A stretch of 24,826 bases of DNA from a virus, in IMG/VR virus record IMGVR_UViG_3300028864_000097, positions 1 through 24,826 of that record; one strand, given 5' to 3'. The translations under genes were made by a program, and so were the position numbers. Positions 7,309 through 14,314 of the stretch are shown here, piece after piece; position 1 is the first letter of the stretch; each line of letters starts with the position of its first letter. The notes under the pieces were generated by a model. It did not search any database. It was not told where the DNA came from and saw only the letters and a list, made by a program, of their open reading frames with translations.

Positions 7309-7385
7309 TGTTATCGATAATCACATACTCACTATTCACAATCTTCTGTGTGATAGCCGTTAAATCAGATTCTAAAATCAATTAA
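7302..7385 (+). CDS. 27-residue hydrophobic membrane peptide (tentative)
   Basis: Found by direct translation. The ATG at 7302 overlaps the stop region of the frameshifted gene. The product is almost entirely hydrophobic (LSIITYSLFTIFCVIAV, residues 4-20), with a short polar end SDSKIN. It would form one membrane span. The overlap and the absence of another use for this stretch favour a real gene, but the size makes chance a serious alternative. Function unknown. Confidence 0.4.
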   Translation: MLMLSIITYSLFTIFCVIAVKSDSKIN

Positions 7386-7415
7386 CAAATACTAATCATT
7401 AAAAAATCAAATCCT

Positions 7416-7706
7416 ATGACATCAACTATCTATGTTATTGCTACCGTTTTACTTGTCGTGTGTTTTTTAATCATTGAAAAATCGTTATCCAGGGAGTCAA
7501 AAGCCCGCATTGTAAAACTTGAAAAAGAAATCAACCTGCGTGATCAAATGATTATTGCAAGGGATTTAACGATTAAAGGCTTAAAATCCGAAATTAAAAA
7601 TCATGTAGATCTAAATGTACTTCTTTCAAATTCAAATGTAAATTTGAAATCCAAACTCCACCGAAATCGAAACGCAAATGGAACTTTTGTAAAATCCGAA
7701 AAGTAA
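7416..7706 (+). CDS. Membrane-anchored coiled-coil protein
   Basis: 96 residues. An N-terminal hydrophobic segment [15 protein letters not shown] (residues 6-20) acts as a membrane anchor. It is followed by a heptad-like, charged helix (residues 25-80) and a short tail [13 protein letters not shown]. The layout of anchor, coiled coil and basic tail resembles small phage membrane proteins of unknown role. It follows the putative 27-residue peptide by 30 bp. Confidence 0.65.
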   Translation: MTSTIYVIATVLLVVCFLIIEKSLSRESKARIVKLEKEINLRDQMIIARDLTIKGLKSEIKNHVDLNVLLSNSNVNLKSKLHRNRNANGTFVKSEK

Positions 7707-7732
7707 ATCAAACCAACAATAAACCAACAAAA

Positions 7733-8476
7733 ATGGAAACAAAAATTAAAATTAAATCAATTTTCGGATCATTACTTTTTGAATTAGAATGTGAAAATAA
7801 TTCTATTAAAAATACAATAGCAGAAGCAAATAATAGAAGTGCCAACCTAAGCGGTGCCAACCTGAGCGATGCCGACCTGAGCGGTGCCGACCTGAGAAGT
7901 GCCGACCTGAGCGGTGCCGACCTGAGCGGTGCCGACCTGAGAAGTGCCAACCTGAGAAGTGCCGACCTGAGCAGTGCCGACCTGAGAAGTGCCAACCTGA
8001 GAAGTGCCAACCTGAGCGATGCCGACCTGAGCGGTGCCGACCTGAGAAGTGCCGACCTGAGCGGTGCCGACCTGAGCGGTGCCGACCTGAGAAGTGCCAA
8101 CCTGAGAAGTGCCAACCTGAGAAGTGCCAACCACAATGAAAATACCGGATTTTTACTATCGCAGTGCCCAGACGGTGCATTTGTAGCGTACAAGAAAGCG
8201 CAAGGCAAGATCGTAAAAATTGAAGTTTGTGAGGATGCTAAACGAAGTTCTGCCACATCTTTAAAGTGCCGATGCTCAAAAGCGAAATGTTTAGAAATTC
8301 AAAATATTGATGGGTTAATTTCTGAATTAAAAGAAATTAGAAGCGATAATGATTCAAAATTTATTTACAAAGTTGGAGAAACCAACGAGATATTGGATTT
8401 TGATGAAGAAAGATTTAATGAGTGTTCGACAGGTATACATTTCTTTATCCGCAGAGAAATGGCAGTAAAATATTGA
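7733..8476 (+). CDS. Pentapeptide-repeat protein with DUF5758-like C-terminal domain
   Basis: 247 residues. Residues 37 to about 131 are 19 consecutive A(D/N)LxX pentapeptides with SG, RS, SD or SS in the last positions, which predicts a right-handed quadrilateral beta-helix. The C-terminal part has [20 protein letters not shown] then [23 protein letters not shown] and [11 protein letters not shown]. These match the DUF5758 domain that commonly follows pentapeptide repeats. Some pentapeptide proteins mimic DNA and bind gyrase. Whether this one does is not shown by the sequence. The repeat section is markedly richer in G and C than the rest of the window. Large minus-strand frames across the repeats are artefacts of the 15-bp periodicity. 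Confidence 0.9.
   Translation: METKIKIKSIFGSLLFELECENNSIKNTIAEANNRSANLSGANLSDADLSGADLRSADLSGADLSGADLRSANLRSADLSSADLRSANLRSANLSDADLSGADLRSADLSGADLSGADLRSANLRSANLRSANHNENTGFLLSQCPDGAFVAYKKAQGKIVKIEVCEDAKRSSATSLKCRCSKAKCLEIQNIDGLISELKEIRSDNDSKFIYKVGETNEILDFDEERFNECSTGIHFFIRREMAVKY
7854..8113 (+). repeat. 110-bp duplication inside the 15-bp pentapeptide repeat array
   Basis: Bases 7854-7963 and 8004-8113 are identical over 110 bp, at an offset of exactly 150 bp (ten pentapeptides). They lie within an array of about nineteen 15-bp units of the GCCGACCTGAGCGGT type spanning 7841-8125. Perfect identity, including synonymous positions, indicates a recent duplication or gene-conversion event that kept the reading frame. 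Confidence 0.85.
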
Positions 8477-8502
8477 TAAATAAATAAAACAAAACAAGCA
8501 AA

Positions 8503-10470
8503 ATGAAACTTCAAATCAACAAATTTAAACGACACGAAAATTTAACAGTGTCAATTCCTGCGAGAATATCAGGCGGTAATGAGCTTGGAAAATCAACAAT
8601 ACTTGAAGCAATAGGCTTCGTTCTAACAGGAAAAGATCTGTCAGGAAATGAATTTAAACAAGTATACGACAACCGTGTTGACATTCACGATGCAATTGCT
8701 GACGTGTCATATTTCGACAACTACGGAAACGAATACCATAGAATCGTACAGCCAGTATTTCAAACCGGCAGAGATGGAGTTGAAAGCATAAAGATTAAGT
8801 GTTCTACTGTATGCAAAAAAAATTCAATTCCCTGCAATGATTTTGCAGACGAATTCAAAGACTTTCAAAAATTCGGAACGGATTATTTCTTTGCTCCTAA
8901 AAAAGATTTAGAAATCGTCCAACGTTCAATCTTCATCGATATTTTAAAAAGTAAACTTCCGGACTACGATGTAAATTCTGCATCCCTGAAACTGAAAGAA
9001 CTTAAGAAAGCTCAGAAAATTGAGGTCGACCTGGTAAAGGGCTTACAGGATGCCAACAAGAATACAAAGGATGTGCCGGTGCCCGAATTTCCAAAGGATA
9101 TTTTGGCGATGAATGCTGAATATATTGCTTTATCCGCTTCGACAAATTCGGATGCCATTGCTGAAATTAACAAAAAAAATAATGAGGCGATGGGAGATTA
9201 TTATACCGAAAAAGGTAAGATCTCTACCGCCATCTCAGACACTGAAATTAAAATTGGAAGGCTTAAAAGTTCAATTGAAACCGAAAAAGAGCTTTTAGAG
9301 AGCGTAAAAAAGTCGGTATTTGCTCCGAAGGTTATTGAGCCTACGGAAAGACTCGAATCCGATGTAGATGTTCTTAAATCAGCATTAGAAAAGTCAGAAT
9401 ATTTTGAAAGTGTTGAAAAGTATGCAGAAAAGTACTTTGGAAATAACCCGGTTCTTGTTGAAAATGCTGCAAAAATAAAGGAAATTTCGGAACGGGTGTT
9501 TATTCCATCGGGTGAGATATCATCAAATTGCCCGCTAAATAATGAAAATTGCCCGGCTGCAAAATTGCATTCTGAAACTGCTGAAAAAATTAAATTTGAG
9601 GCAATGAACAATGCTATAATTGCCACATCAAGGACTCAAAATCGCACTATTCTCGAAAAAGAAATGTCCGCTATCAATTCAGAATATAGCGCTGTTAAAT
9701 CCGACTTGCAAGAAGCCGAAAGAAAGTTAAGCCGGGTGATTGAATCAAATAAATTGGTCGATGACGAAAATGAAACCAGGTTAAGAATAAAGAAAAAAAG
9801 AGATGCTGAGTTGATAGAAATATACAATTTGAATATCTCTCAATTTGAATCTGAACTCCATACAATAACAAAAGAATTGTGGAAAAAACAAACTGAACTC
9901 GCAAACCTTATCGACCCAACTCCCGAAAAACTCCCCGAATCAGTCGAAATTTCGGAAGAATTTAAGGATGCTCACGCAGCATACGAGCTATTGAAGATTG
10001 ACATCAACAAGGCTGTTGGCGTTAATGAGAATAATATCAAATTAATCGTTGAACGTTCATCCGAAATCAAAGAAAAACAAGCCAACCTACTTGAAATAAT
10101 TGAAAAAATAACAATCCTAACCACCGAAATATCAGATTATTTCAGTAACTTAGCAACTATTGTTAAACAGGAATTTGCAGGAGGTATTGCGTTGGATGTC
10201 GAATTGTTGGAGTACGTAATGAGTCGGGATGAATACAAAGATTGCTTTAAAATTACGGCAAACGGAAAAGTATTCCCTTATGAATGTAACGGGGCTTTGC
10301 AGAATAACGTTAAAATGCAAGTGTTATTTAATTTGCAACGCTTGAAAGGTTATACGGGCGTTACGGTAATGGACAATTGCGAGGCAAATACGACCCAACC
10401 AATCAATACTTTAGGTTTGAATTGCATATTGGCTTTTGCGACTAATGATAATGAATTAACAATTAAATAA
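8503..10470 (+). CDS. Rad50/SbcC-like AAA ATPase (phage recombination ATPase)
   Basis: 655 residues with the split-ATPase plan of SMC/Rad50 proteins. The N-terminal Walker A is GGNELGKST (24-32), followed by long charged coiled-coil sections (about 150-270 and 355-540). The C-terminal lobe has NGALQNNVKMQVLFNLQRL, a signature-like helix, then Walker B VTVMDNCEAN, which resembles the hhhhDNAE version of phage homologues. At the middle of the coiled coil are C343 and C350 in NCPLNNENCP, which could be a variant zinc hook, although Rad50 normally has CxxC. It probably assists end processing or recombination with RecT, 340 bp downstream. No partner Mre11/SbcD nuclease was found in the window. Confidence 0.8.
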   Translation: MKLQINKFKRHENLTVSIPARISGGNELGKSTILEAIGFVLTGKDLSGNEFKQVYDNRVDIHDAIADVSYFDNYGNEYHRIVQPVFQTGRDGVESIKIKCSTVCKKNSIPCNDFADEFKDFQKFGTDYFFAPKKDLEIVQRSIFIDILKSKLPDYDVNSASLKLKELKKAQKIEVDLVKGLQDANKNTKDVPVPEFPKDILAMNAEYIALSASTNSDAIAEINKKNNEAMGDYYTEKGKISTAISDTEIKIGRLKSSIETEKELLESVKKSVFAPKVIEPTERLESDVDVLKSALEKSEYFESVEKYAEKYFGNNPVLVENAAKIKEISERVFIPSGEISSNCPLNNENCPAAKLHSETAEKIKFEAMNNAIIATSRTQNRTILEKEMSAINSEYSAVKSDLQEAERKLSRVIESNKLVDDENETRLRIKKKRDAELIEIYNLNISQFESELHTITKELWKKQTELANLIDPTPEKLPESVEISEEFKDAHAAYELLKIDINKAVGVNENNIKLIVERSSEIKEKQANLLEIIEKITILTTEISDYFSNLATIVKQEFAGGIALDVELLEYVMSRDEYKDCFKITANGKVFPYECNGALQNNVKMQVLFNLQRLKGYTGVTVMDNCEANTTQPINTLGLNCILAFATNDNELTIK

Positions 10471-10478
10471 ATTACGAA

Positions 10479-10775
10479 ATGAAAAAAATGAATTATATAT
10501 TTGAAGTTGAAGTGTTGGAAGCTGGACAGAGGAAATCATATGGCGATAGTTATTATTCTTATAGCGTTTCATCAGAAAGACCAGAGAGAGAGGTAAAACT
10601 ATTCTGCATGAATGTTTTAAACAGAAGTTTTATTCCATCTGAAATGCCAAATCCATTTGCTGGCAAATTGCTTGAATTTAAAAAGATTACCGATAACAAC
10701 AAGGATAAATCTTTTATGGACAAAAGAGAGGTTGAAATATACTCATACAAATTAAGTAACGAATACACAGGATAA
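10479..10775 (+). CDS. Hypothetical protein in the recombination operon
   Basis: 98 residues, not recognised. It starts 8 bp after the ATPase and precedes RecT by 34 bp. The sequence is beta-rich at the start (YIFEVEVLEAGQRKSYG) with a run of tyrosines and serines (DSYYSYSVSSERP), then a mixed charged segment. A second in-frame ATG at 10488 is equally possible. Position between the Rad50-like ATPase and RecT suggests an accessory role in recombination, but nothing in the sequence proves it. Confidence 0.6.
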   Translation: MKKMNYIFEVEVLEAGQRKSYGDSYYSYSVSSERPEREVKLFCMNVLNRSFIPSEMPNPFAGKLLEFKKITDNNKDKSFMDKREVEIYSYKLSNEYTG

Positions 10776-10809
10776 TATTTAAGCTTAACAATCAAATAAA
10801 TACAAAACA

Positions 10810-11721
10810 ATGAGTACAGAACAATCAACAGCGCTTGAATTGCAAGACAATTTTAAACAGATGTCCGAAATGCACCTGACAATGAGAGGATCAAATAACC
10901 CTGAGTTCAAAATCCAGTTCATGAAAACTTTCTCCGACCTTATTTTCTCACAGAGTGATGAAATGCTGGAAAAGTTGAGTAAAACAAAACCCGCATCTTT
11001 GATGAATGCAGTTTTCCGGGCAACCGAATCTGGTGCATCATTCGCTAAAAAAGAAATTTCCTTTATTCCCTTTGAAATTTTCAAGAAAGAAAAAAAGAAC
11101 GGCGCAGACGTAAAAACAGCTACCGGGGAATACGAAGCCCTCGTTATTTTCGACATCAATTTTCAGAAACAACAAATACTTAAGCTCTCAAACTGTAAAC
11201 GCTTTTACACCTGTGAAATTCACGAAGGAGTCCAGGTAATTAGCGATATGACTACCGGCAATTACTCTTTTGATGGAAAGAACGATGTATTTAAACCGAC
11301 AGTTGGTTATTATGGTGTTTTCGTGACCACTGAAGACCAGATTTATGACATCTTTATGTCTTGTGCCGAAATTGTAGATCGTGCCAAATTTAGCCCTGGA
11401 TTCAAGGCGGACAACTACAAAAAAACAAACAACTCAATTCACTTTGAAAAGATTGTTGTCCGTAATTTAATGAAGATTATTCCACGCCCATCGGAAGAAT
11501 TAAAGTCTATCCTGGCATACGATGAAAGTTCTGAATACACACATTACGAAGACGTAACGAATGACGGCAAAGCGCTGGAGGAAGCAAAGAAAGAGCTATC
11601 TGGAAAAAAGGAACCGGTAAAGCCTGCCGAAAAATCGACTACGAAAGTTGAGAAAGAAGCGGAAGCTACTCCGACCGAGCCAGCAGAATCAAAACCATCA
11701 GAAATTCAATCATTCTTCTGA
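10810..11721 (+). CDS. recT: RecT-family single-strand annealing recombinase
   Basis: 303 residues. It anneals complementary single strands during phage replication and recombination. RecT-like features are SLMNAVFRATESGASFAKKE followed by ISFIPF (about residues 63-88), a central beta section, then CAEIVDRAKFSPGFKADN and IVVRNLMKIIPRPSEELKS near residues 190-237. These correspond to the conserved core and the late KxxxRxLxKxxP-like helix of the family. The last about 50 residues form a lysine- and glutamate-rich linker ending EIQSFF, probably disordered. Its stop overlaps the start of the MBL-fold gene by one base (TGATG at 11719-11723). Confidence 0.82.
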   Translation: MSTEQSTALELQDNFKQMSEMHLTMRGSNNPEFKIQFMKTFSDLIFSQSDEMLEKLSKTKPASLMNAVFRATESGASFAKKEISFIPFEIFKKEKKNGADVKTATGEYEALVIFDINFQKQQILKLSNCKRFYTCEIHEGVQVISDMTTGNYSFDGKNDVFKPTVGYYGVFVTTEDQIYDIFMSCAEIVDRAKFSPGFKADNYKKTNNSIHFEKIVVRNLMKIIPRPSEELKSILAYDESSEYTHYEDVTNDGKALEEAKKELSGKKEPVKPAEKSTTKVEKEAEATPTEPAESKPSEIQSFF

Positions 11722-12404
11722 TGAAAATCAATGTAATCGCAACAGGTAGCGCAGGGAATCTTTACGAGTTAATCGACAAGGATGGAAATTCGATGTTGAT
11801 AGAAGCTGGTATGCCACGTGCTACTTATGTAAAATTTCGGGTGGGGGTAACTCCGCCTGAAATGTGCATAATTTCGCACTCTCACATGGATCATGCAAAA
11901 TACAAGGGTGAATTTATGGCTGTGATGCCTGTTTATTTGGCGCAGGAAAAGAACGTTAGTGAACATTTTAAAGTTTTCGGACTCCCATTGAATCATGGAG
12001 ATGTTACCACGATGACTTTTTTAATACATTCGTTGGTAGAAAGTAAATTTCTATATTTTGCGACCGATGTACAGTTTGACAATTTAACCGAAGATGTTTG
12101 TAGTGATTTAAAACACTTTGGAGTCGAAAACTTCCTAATCGAATGCAACTACAATGACTATCTTTTTCATCTTGCCACCGACGAACAGCGACAAGGGTGT
12201 TCAAGGCATTTATCCGATAACGATGTTATCAATTTTATCCGAAAATCAGGAGCTAAAAACCCAAAAATTATCACAATTCACGGGTCGAATAGATTAAGCG
12301 CAGATACTTACACAAAAAAGTATTTAAGCTCAAAGTTAATCACCTCAACTGTCAATGTGGCGGTAGGGGTCAAAGGAGGACAAAAAAATATATTTATAAT
12401 TTAA
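11721..12404 (+). CDS. Metallo-beta-lactamase-fold hydrolase
   Basis: 227 residues. The diagnostic metal-binding motif HSHMDH is at residues 53-58. Other family marks follow: TGSAGNLYEL at the N-terminus, LNHGD, FATD, IECNY and ITIHGSN, which supply the later metal ligands. The fold is used by hydrolases including nucleases of the SNM1 and RNase J type, but those carry a beta-CASP insert that is not evident in this short version. Tight coupling to RecT (one-base overlap) and no other exonuclease nearby make a DNA-end processing role plausible. A phosphodiesterase or other small-substrate role is the alternative. Confidence 0.82.
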   Translation: MKINVIATGSAGNLYELIDKDGNSMLIEAGMPRATYVKFRVGVTPPEMCIISHSHMDHAKYKGEFMAVMPVYLAQEKNVSEHFKVFGLPLNHGDVTTMTFLIHSLVESKFLYFATDVQFDNLTEDVCSDLKHFGVENFLIECNYNDYLFHLATDEQRQGCSRHLSDNDVINFIRKSGAKNPKIITIHGSNRLSADTYTKKYLSSKLITSTVNVAVGVKGGQKNIFII

Positions 12405-12415
12405 AGAAAAACAAA

Positions 12416-12622
12416 ATGGAGCAAATTGATTTTTTAGAACAAGAACTTAAGCAAATGCTTGAAAATATAGAAAGGGTTAAATCCTATAAAAAAAAATACG
12501 AACCGGGAGTATACCACCCTTGTAATTCTTTAGTAATCGGAGAGTTGAAGCACAGGTCAGTAGCATTAAAACAAAGACTAACCGCTATTTCCCACATCTC
12601 TACAAACGACATATTTAATTAA
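12416..12622 (+). CDS. Hypothetical helical protein, 68 residues
   Basis: Not recognised. The first 28 residues are a charged heptad-like helix (FLEQELKQMLENIERVKSYK), followed by a short loop with PGVYHPCNS and a second helix. It could be a small two-helix coiled-coil. It is the last gene before promoter C, 11 bp after the MBL-fold gene. Function unknown. Confidence 0.55.
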   Translation: MEQIDFLEQELKQMLENIERVKSYKKKYEPGVYHPCNSLVIGELKHRSVALKQRLTAISHISTNDIFN

Positions 12623-12623
12623 T

Positions 12624-12687
12624 TTGAAAATATATTTCATTTTTAACTATAATTTCTTTGTAGTTTAAATTTGTTTATCTATTTTTG
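12624..12687 (+). promoter_or_regulatory. Early promoter C with shared upstream element
   Basis: The 24-bp element lies at 12624-12647. TTTG at 12657-12660 and TATTTTTG at 12680-12687 fit the -33 and -7 boxes, here with a 19-bp spacer. The element is still 56 bp from the start of the -7 box, as in promoters A and B, so the element-to-box distance is kept while the -33 spacing changes by one. GTCAATAA follows the -7 box as in promoter B. The first gene downstream begins at 12724. Confidence 0.7.
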
Positions 12688-12723
12688 TGGAGTCAATAAT
12701 TTATACACATAAAACCAAATAAA

Positions 12724-12918
12724 ATGGACACAACAAATTTCACTCCCTATCAGAAATTTATAATGGATTTAGCTCCTAAGTTTTTAGAATTAAACGCAGC
12801 GGACAATCCGATTGAAATAATGGAAATTATGTCTGAGATAAAGGGTATTCACGATTTATACATCAAAGCTCACGACTCCGAACTCCTTTCAAAAATTACA
12901 GAATTAATCAATCAATAA
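12724..12918 (+). CDS. Hypothetical helical protein, 64 residues
   Basis: Not recognised. It is mostly helical and acidic, with DLAPKFLELNAADNPIEIME and ELLSKITELI. There is no membrane or metal motif. It is the first gene behind promoter C. Confidence 0.5.
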   Translation: MDTTNFTPYQKFIMDLAPKFLELNAADNPIEIMEIMSEIKGIHDLYIKAHDSELLSKITELINQ

Positions 12919-12943
12919 TAATCATTTAAAACAAAACAGCACT

Positions 12944-13117
12944 ATGTTATTAAACACAGGCAAAAAAGACAAAAAGGGCAATGTGATTTATGTAAATAAA
13001 TTCACTGGAAAAGAAGAAAAAGCGCAAAGAATGACTTGGTCTATAACTAAAAGACTCCCGAATTATGCGCATTCTTTTATTTTTAATCCATTCAAAAATC
13101 CACAACCAAAATTTTAA
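12944..13117 (+). CDS. 57-residue basic hypothetical protein
   Basis: Found by direct translation. The ATG at 12944 leads to a TAA at 13115-13117. The product is lysine-rich (TGKKDKKGN, FTGKEEKAQ) and ends in FNPFKNPQPKF. Not recognised. The leader AAAACAAAACAGCA directly before its start region is repeated almost exactly before the next gene at 13129, supporting both starts as genuine. The basic character would suit nucleic-acid binding, but that is only a guess. Confidence 0.5.
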   Translation: MLLNTGKKDKKGNVIYVNKFTGKEEKAQRMTWSITKRLPNYAHSFIFNPFKNPQPKF

Positions 13118-13128
13118 AACAAAACAGC

Positions 13129-13591
13129 ATGAAAAAATTAAGTTTAGTCACAGCAAAAGTAGTTAGAGAAAACGAACAGTACGCTTACAAGTTAGTAGGC
13201 AAAGGCGAAAAATACCTGGTGCTACACGAAGATGGAGAAAAGCCGGAAGATGTTGTAATATCCGAGCTTGCTCCATTTTCAAAAGAACCTGTTTCCGTTG
13301 AAAGCGTAGTCCTGCAAAAAAAATTGCGAAATAATCGGGGATCAAGATCTTGATTATGTTTTCAAAGCAAACATGAAATTTATCTATTTGGATGAGGTGT
13401 CTGGGAAAGAAAAGAAATCATCAAAAAAATTCTTTGTTTTTTCCGACTCGTTACAAAATGCGACTAAATATGTTTCAAGTGAGATAATGAATGGTCATTT
13501 AGTTTCAATTTCCGAAACAAAGATACTGGATGTGTTTAATTTCAAGCCAACATTTAAAGTCTCCGTGGAGGAATTTGGAGAAATAATTTAA
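13129..13591 (+). pseudogene. DUF4494-like protein split by a poly-A frameshift
   Basis: Two frames look like one gene. The first runs from ATG 13129 to a stop at 13353. The second can start only at 13373, but its frame is open upstream to the A8 run at 13314-13321. Dropping one A joins them into 153 residues. The region just upstream of the second ATG then continues a sensible domain: LDYVFKANMKFIYLDE, later SISETKILDVF. I associate these with the DUF4494 family of Bacteroidetes phages and elements, whose N-terminal part also resembles the first frame. Without the A, the domain would lose its first strand. Sequencing error, mutation and slippage expression are all possible. Function of the family is unknown to me. 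Confidence 0.6.
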
Positions 13592-13606
13592 AACAAATCA
13601 AAAAAA

Positions 13607-14116
13607 ATGAAAGTAAAAATCATTAAAAAATCAATCAAAGAGGGCGATAATTACTGCATTAAATCGCTTTTCTGTTCTGTTGACAATAAAGAAGATGCAA
13701 ACGTCTTAGCAATGGCAGCGGCGGGGGCAGGAGCGACGAAAGAGCAGGTAGCTACACTTATTAAGGCTGGAGAATATAACGGTGTTACAACGTACGCATT
13801 TGGCTTGAATTGCTCAAACTTTACATTTGATCATGTCGAACGTTTCGGAGTTATTGATGCCGAGATTATTTACATCAAAAATGATAAGGGATATGTAAAT
13901 GCTAAAATTCAGATCGTTGATAAAGTTGAGCAAGTTCACGGCTATGAAGCTCCGGAAAGCGATGTAACTGGTTGGGCTTCTCCAGCACCCGAACTAAAAC
14001 CACAACCACCAATAGGAGATGGAAGTCACGCAGAACCCAATCCGATTGAACCGTTCGGAGCCCCAATATACGATCCAAATTCGTTGAATATACAGCCAAA
14101 TGACCTACCGTTCTGA
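13607..14116 (+). CDS. Candidate phage single-stranded DNA-binding protein
   Basis: 169 residues. The N-terminal about 115 residues contain beta-like strands (FTFDHVERFGVIDAEIIYI, GYVNAKIQIVD) and a helix with an alanine/glycine-rich segment. They are followed by a proline-rich, apparently disordered linker (about residues 120-160) and the tip NDLPF. Folded domain, flexible proline-rich linker and a final acidic-hydrophobic LPF is the architecture of bacterial SSB, whose tip is typically DDLPF or DDIPF and recruits partner proteins. I do not recognise classical OB-fold sequence motifs, so this rests on architecture and on the nearby RecT and helicase genes. It could instead be another partner-binding protein. 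Confidence 0.5.
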   Translation: MKVKIIKKSIKEGDNYCIKSLFCSVDNKEDANVLAMAAAGAGATKEQVATLIKAGEYNGVTTYAFGLNCSNFTFDHVERFGVIDAEIIYIKNDKGYVNAKIQIVDKVEQVHGYEAPESDVTGWASPAPELKPQPPIGDGSHAEPNPIEPFGAPIYDPNSLNIQPNDLPF

Positions 14117-14129
14117 TATTCAATGAGTT

Positions 14130-14312
14130 ATGACATTTAAAGCCCGTGATTCAAATTTAGTAGTATTTGAATTTGAAGTGGAAACCGTGAAAGATGCAAT
14201 TCAGCATCTTTCTGACTACGAAACTAAACATAAGGTTTCAACTCGCTGTTTTGAAAAATCGACAGGTAAGAGACTAATTGGAGGAGTATTACAAATTAGT
14301 AAACCATTTTAA
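14130..14312 (+). CDS. Hypothetical protein, 60 residues
   Basis: Not recognised. A beta-alpha-beta-like pattern can be seen: NLVVFEFEVETVKDAIQHLS, then a basic HKVSTRCFEKSTGKRLIGGV. It starts 13 bp after the SSB-like gene and ends 2 bp before the MazG-like gene. The C-terminus is ISKPF, one of four plus-strand products here that end in PF. Confidence 0.55.
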   Translation: MTFKARDSNLVVFEFEVETVKDAIQHLSDYETKHKVSTRCFEKSTGKRLIGGVLQISKPF

Positions 14313-14314
14313 AA

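Noticed and set aside
7841-8125. Regular short repeats that look superficially like a CRISPR array
   Set aside because: The repeats are contiguous 15-bp coding units without spacers, and no cas gene is present.
7708-8256. Long minus-strand and out-of-frame open frames across the pentapeptide region, coding LRLALL-, GWHFSG- and VGTSQ-like repeats
   Set aside because: They are mirrored by the 15-bp periodicity of the pentapeptide gene. The plus-strand frame has a recognisable family and C-terminal domain, the others do not.
9201-9626. Minus-strand open frame of 141 codons inside the ATPase gene
   Set aside because: It is antisense to a well-supported coiled-coil ATPase and resembles no family.
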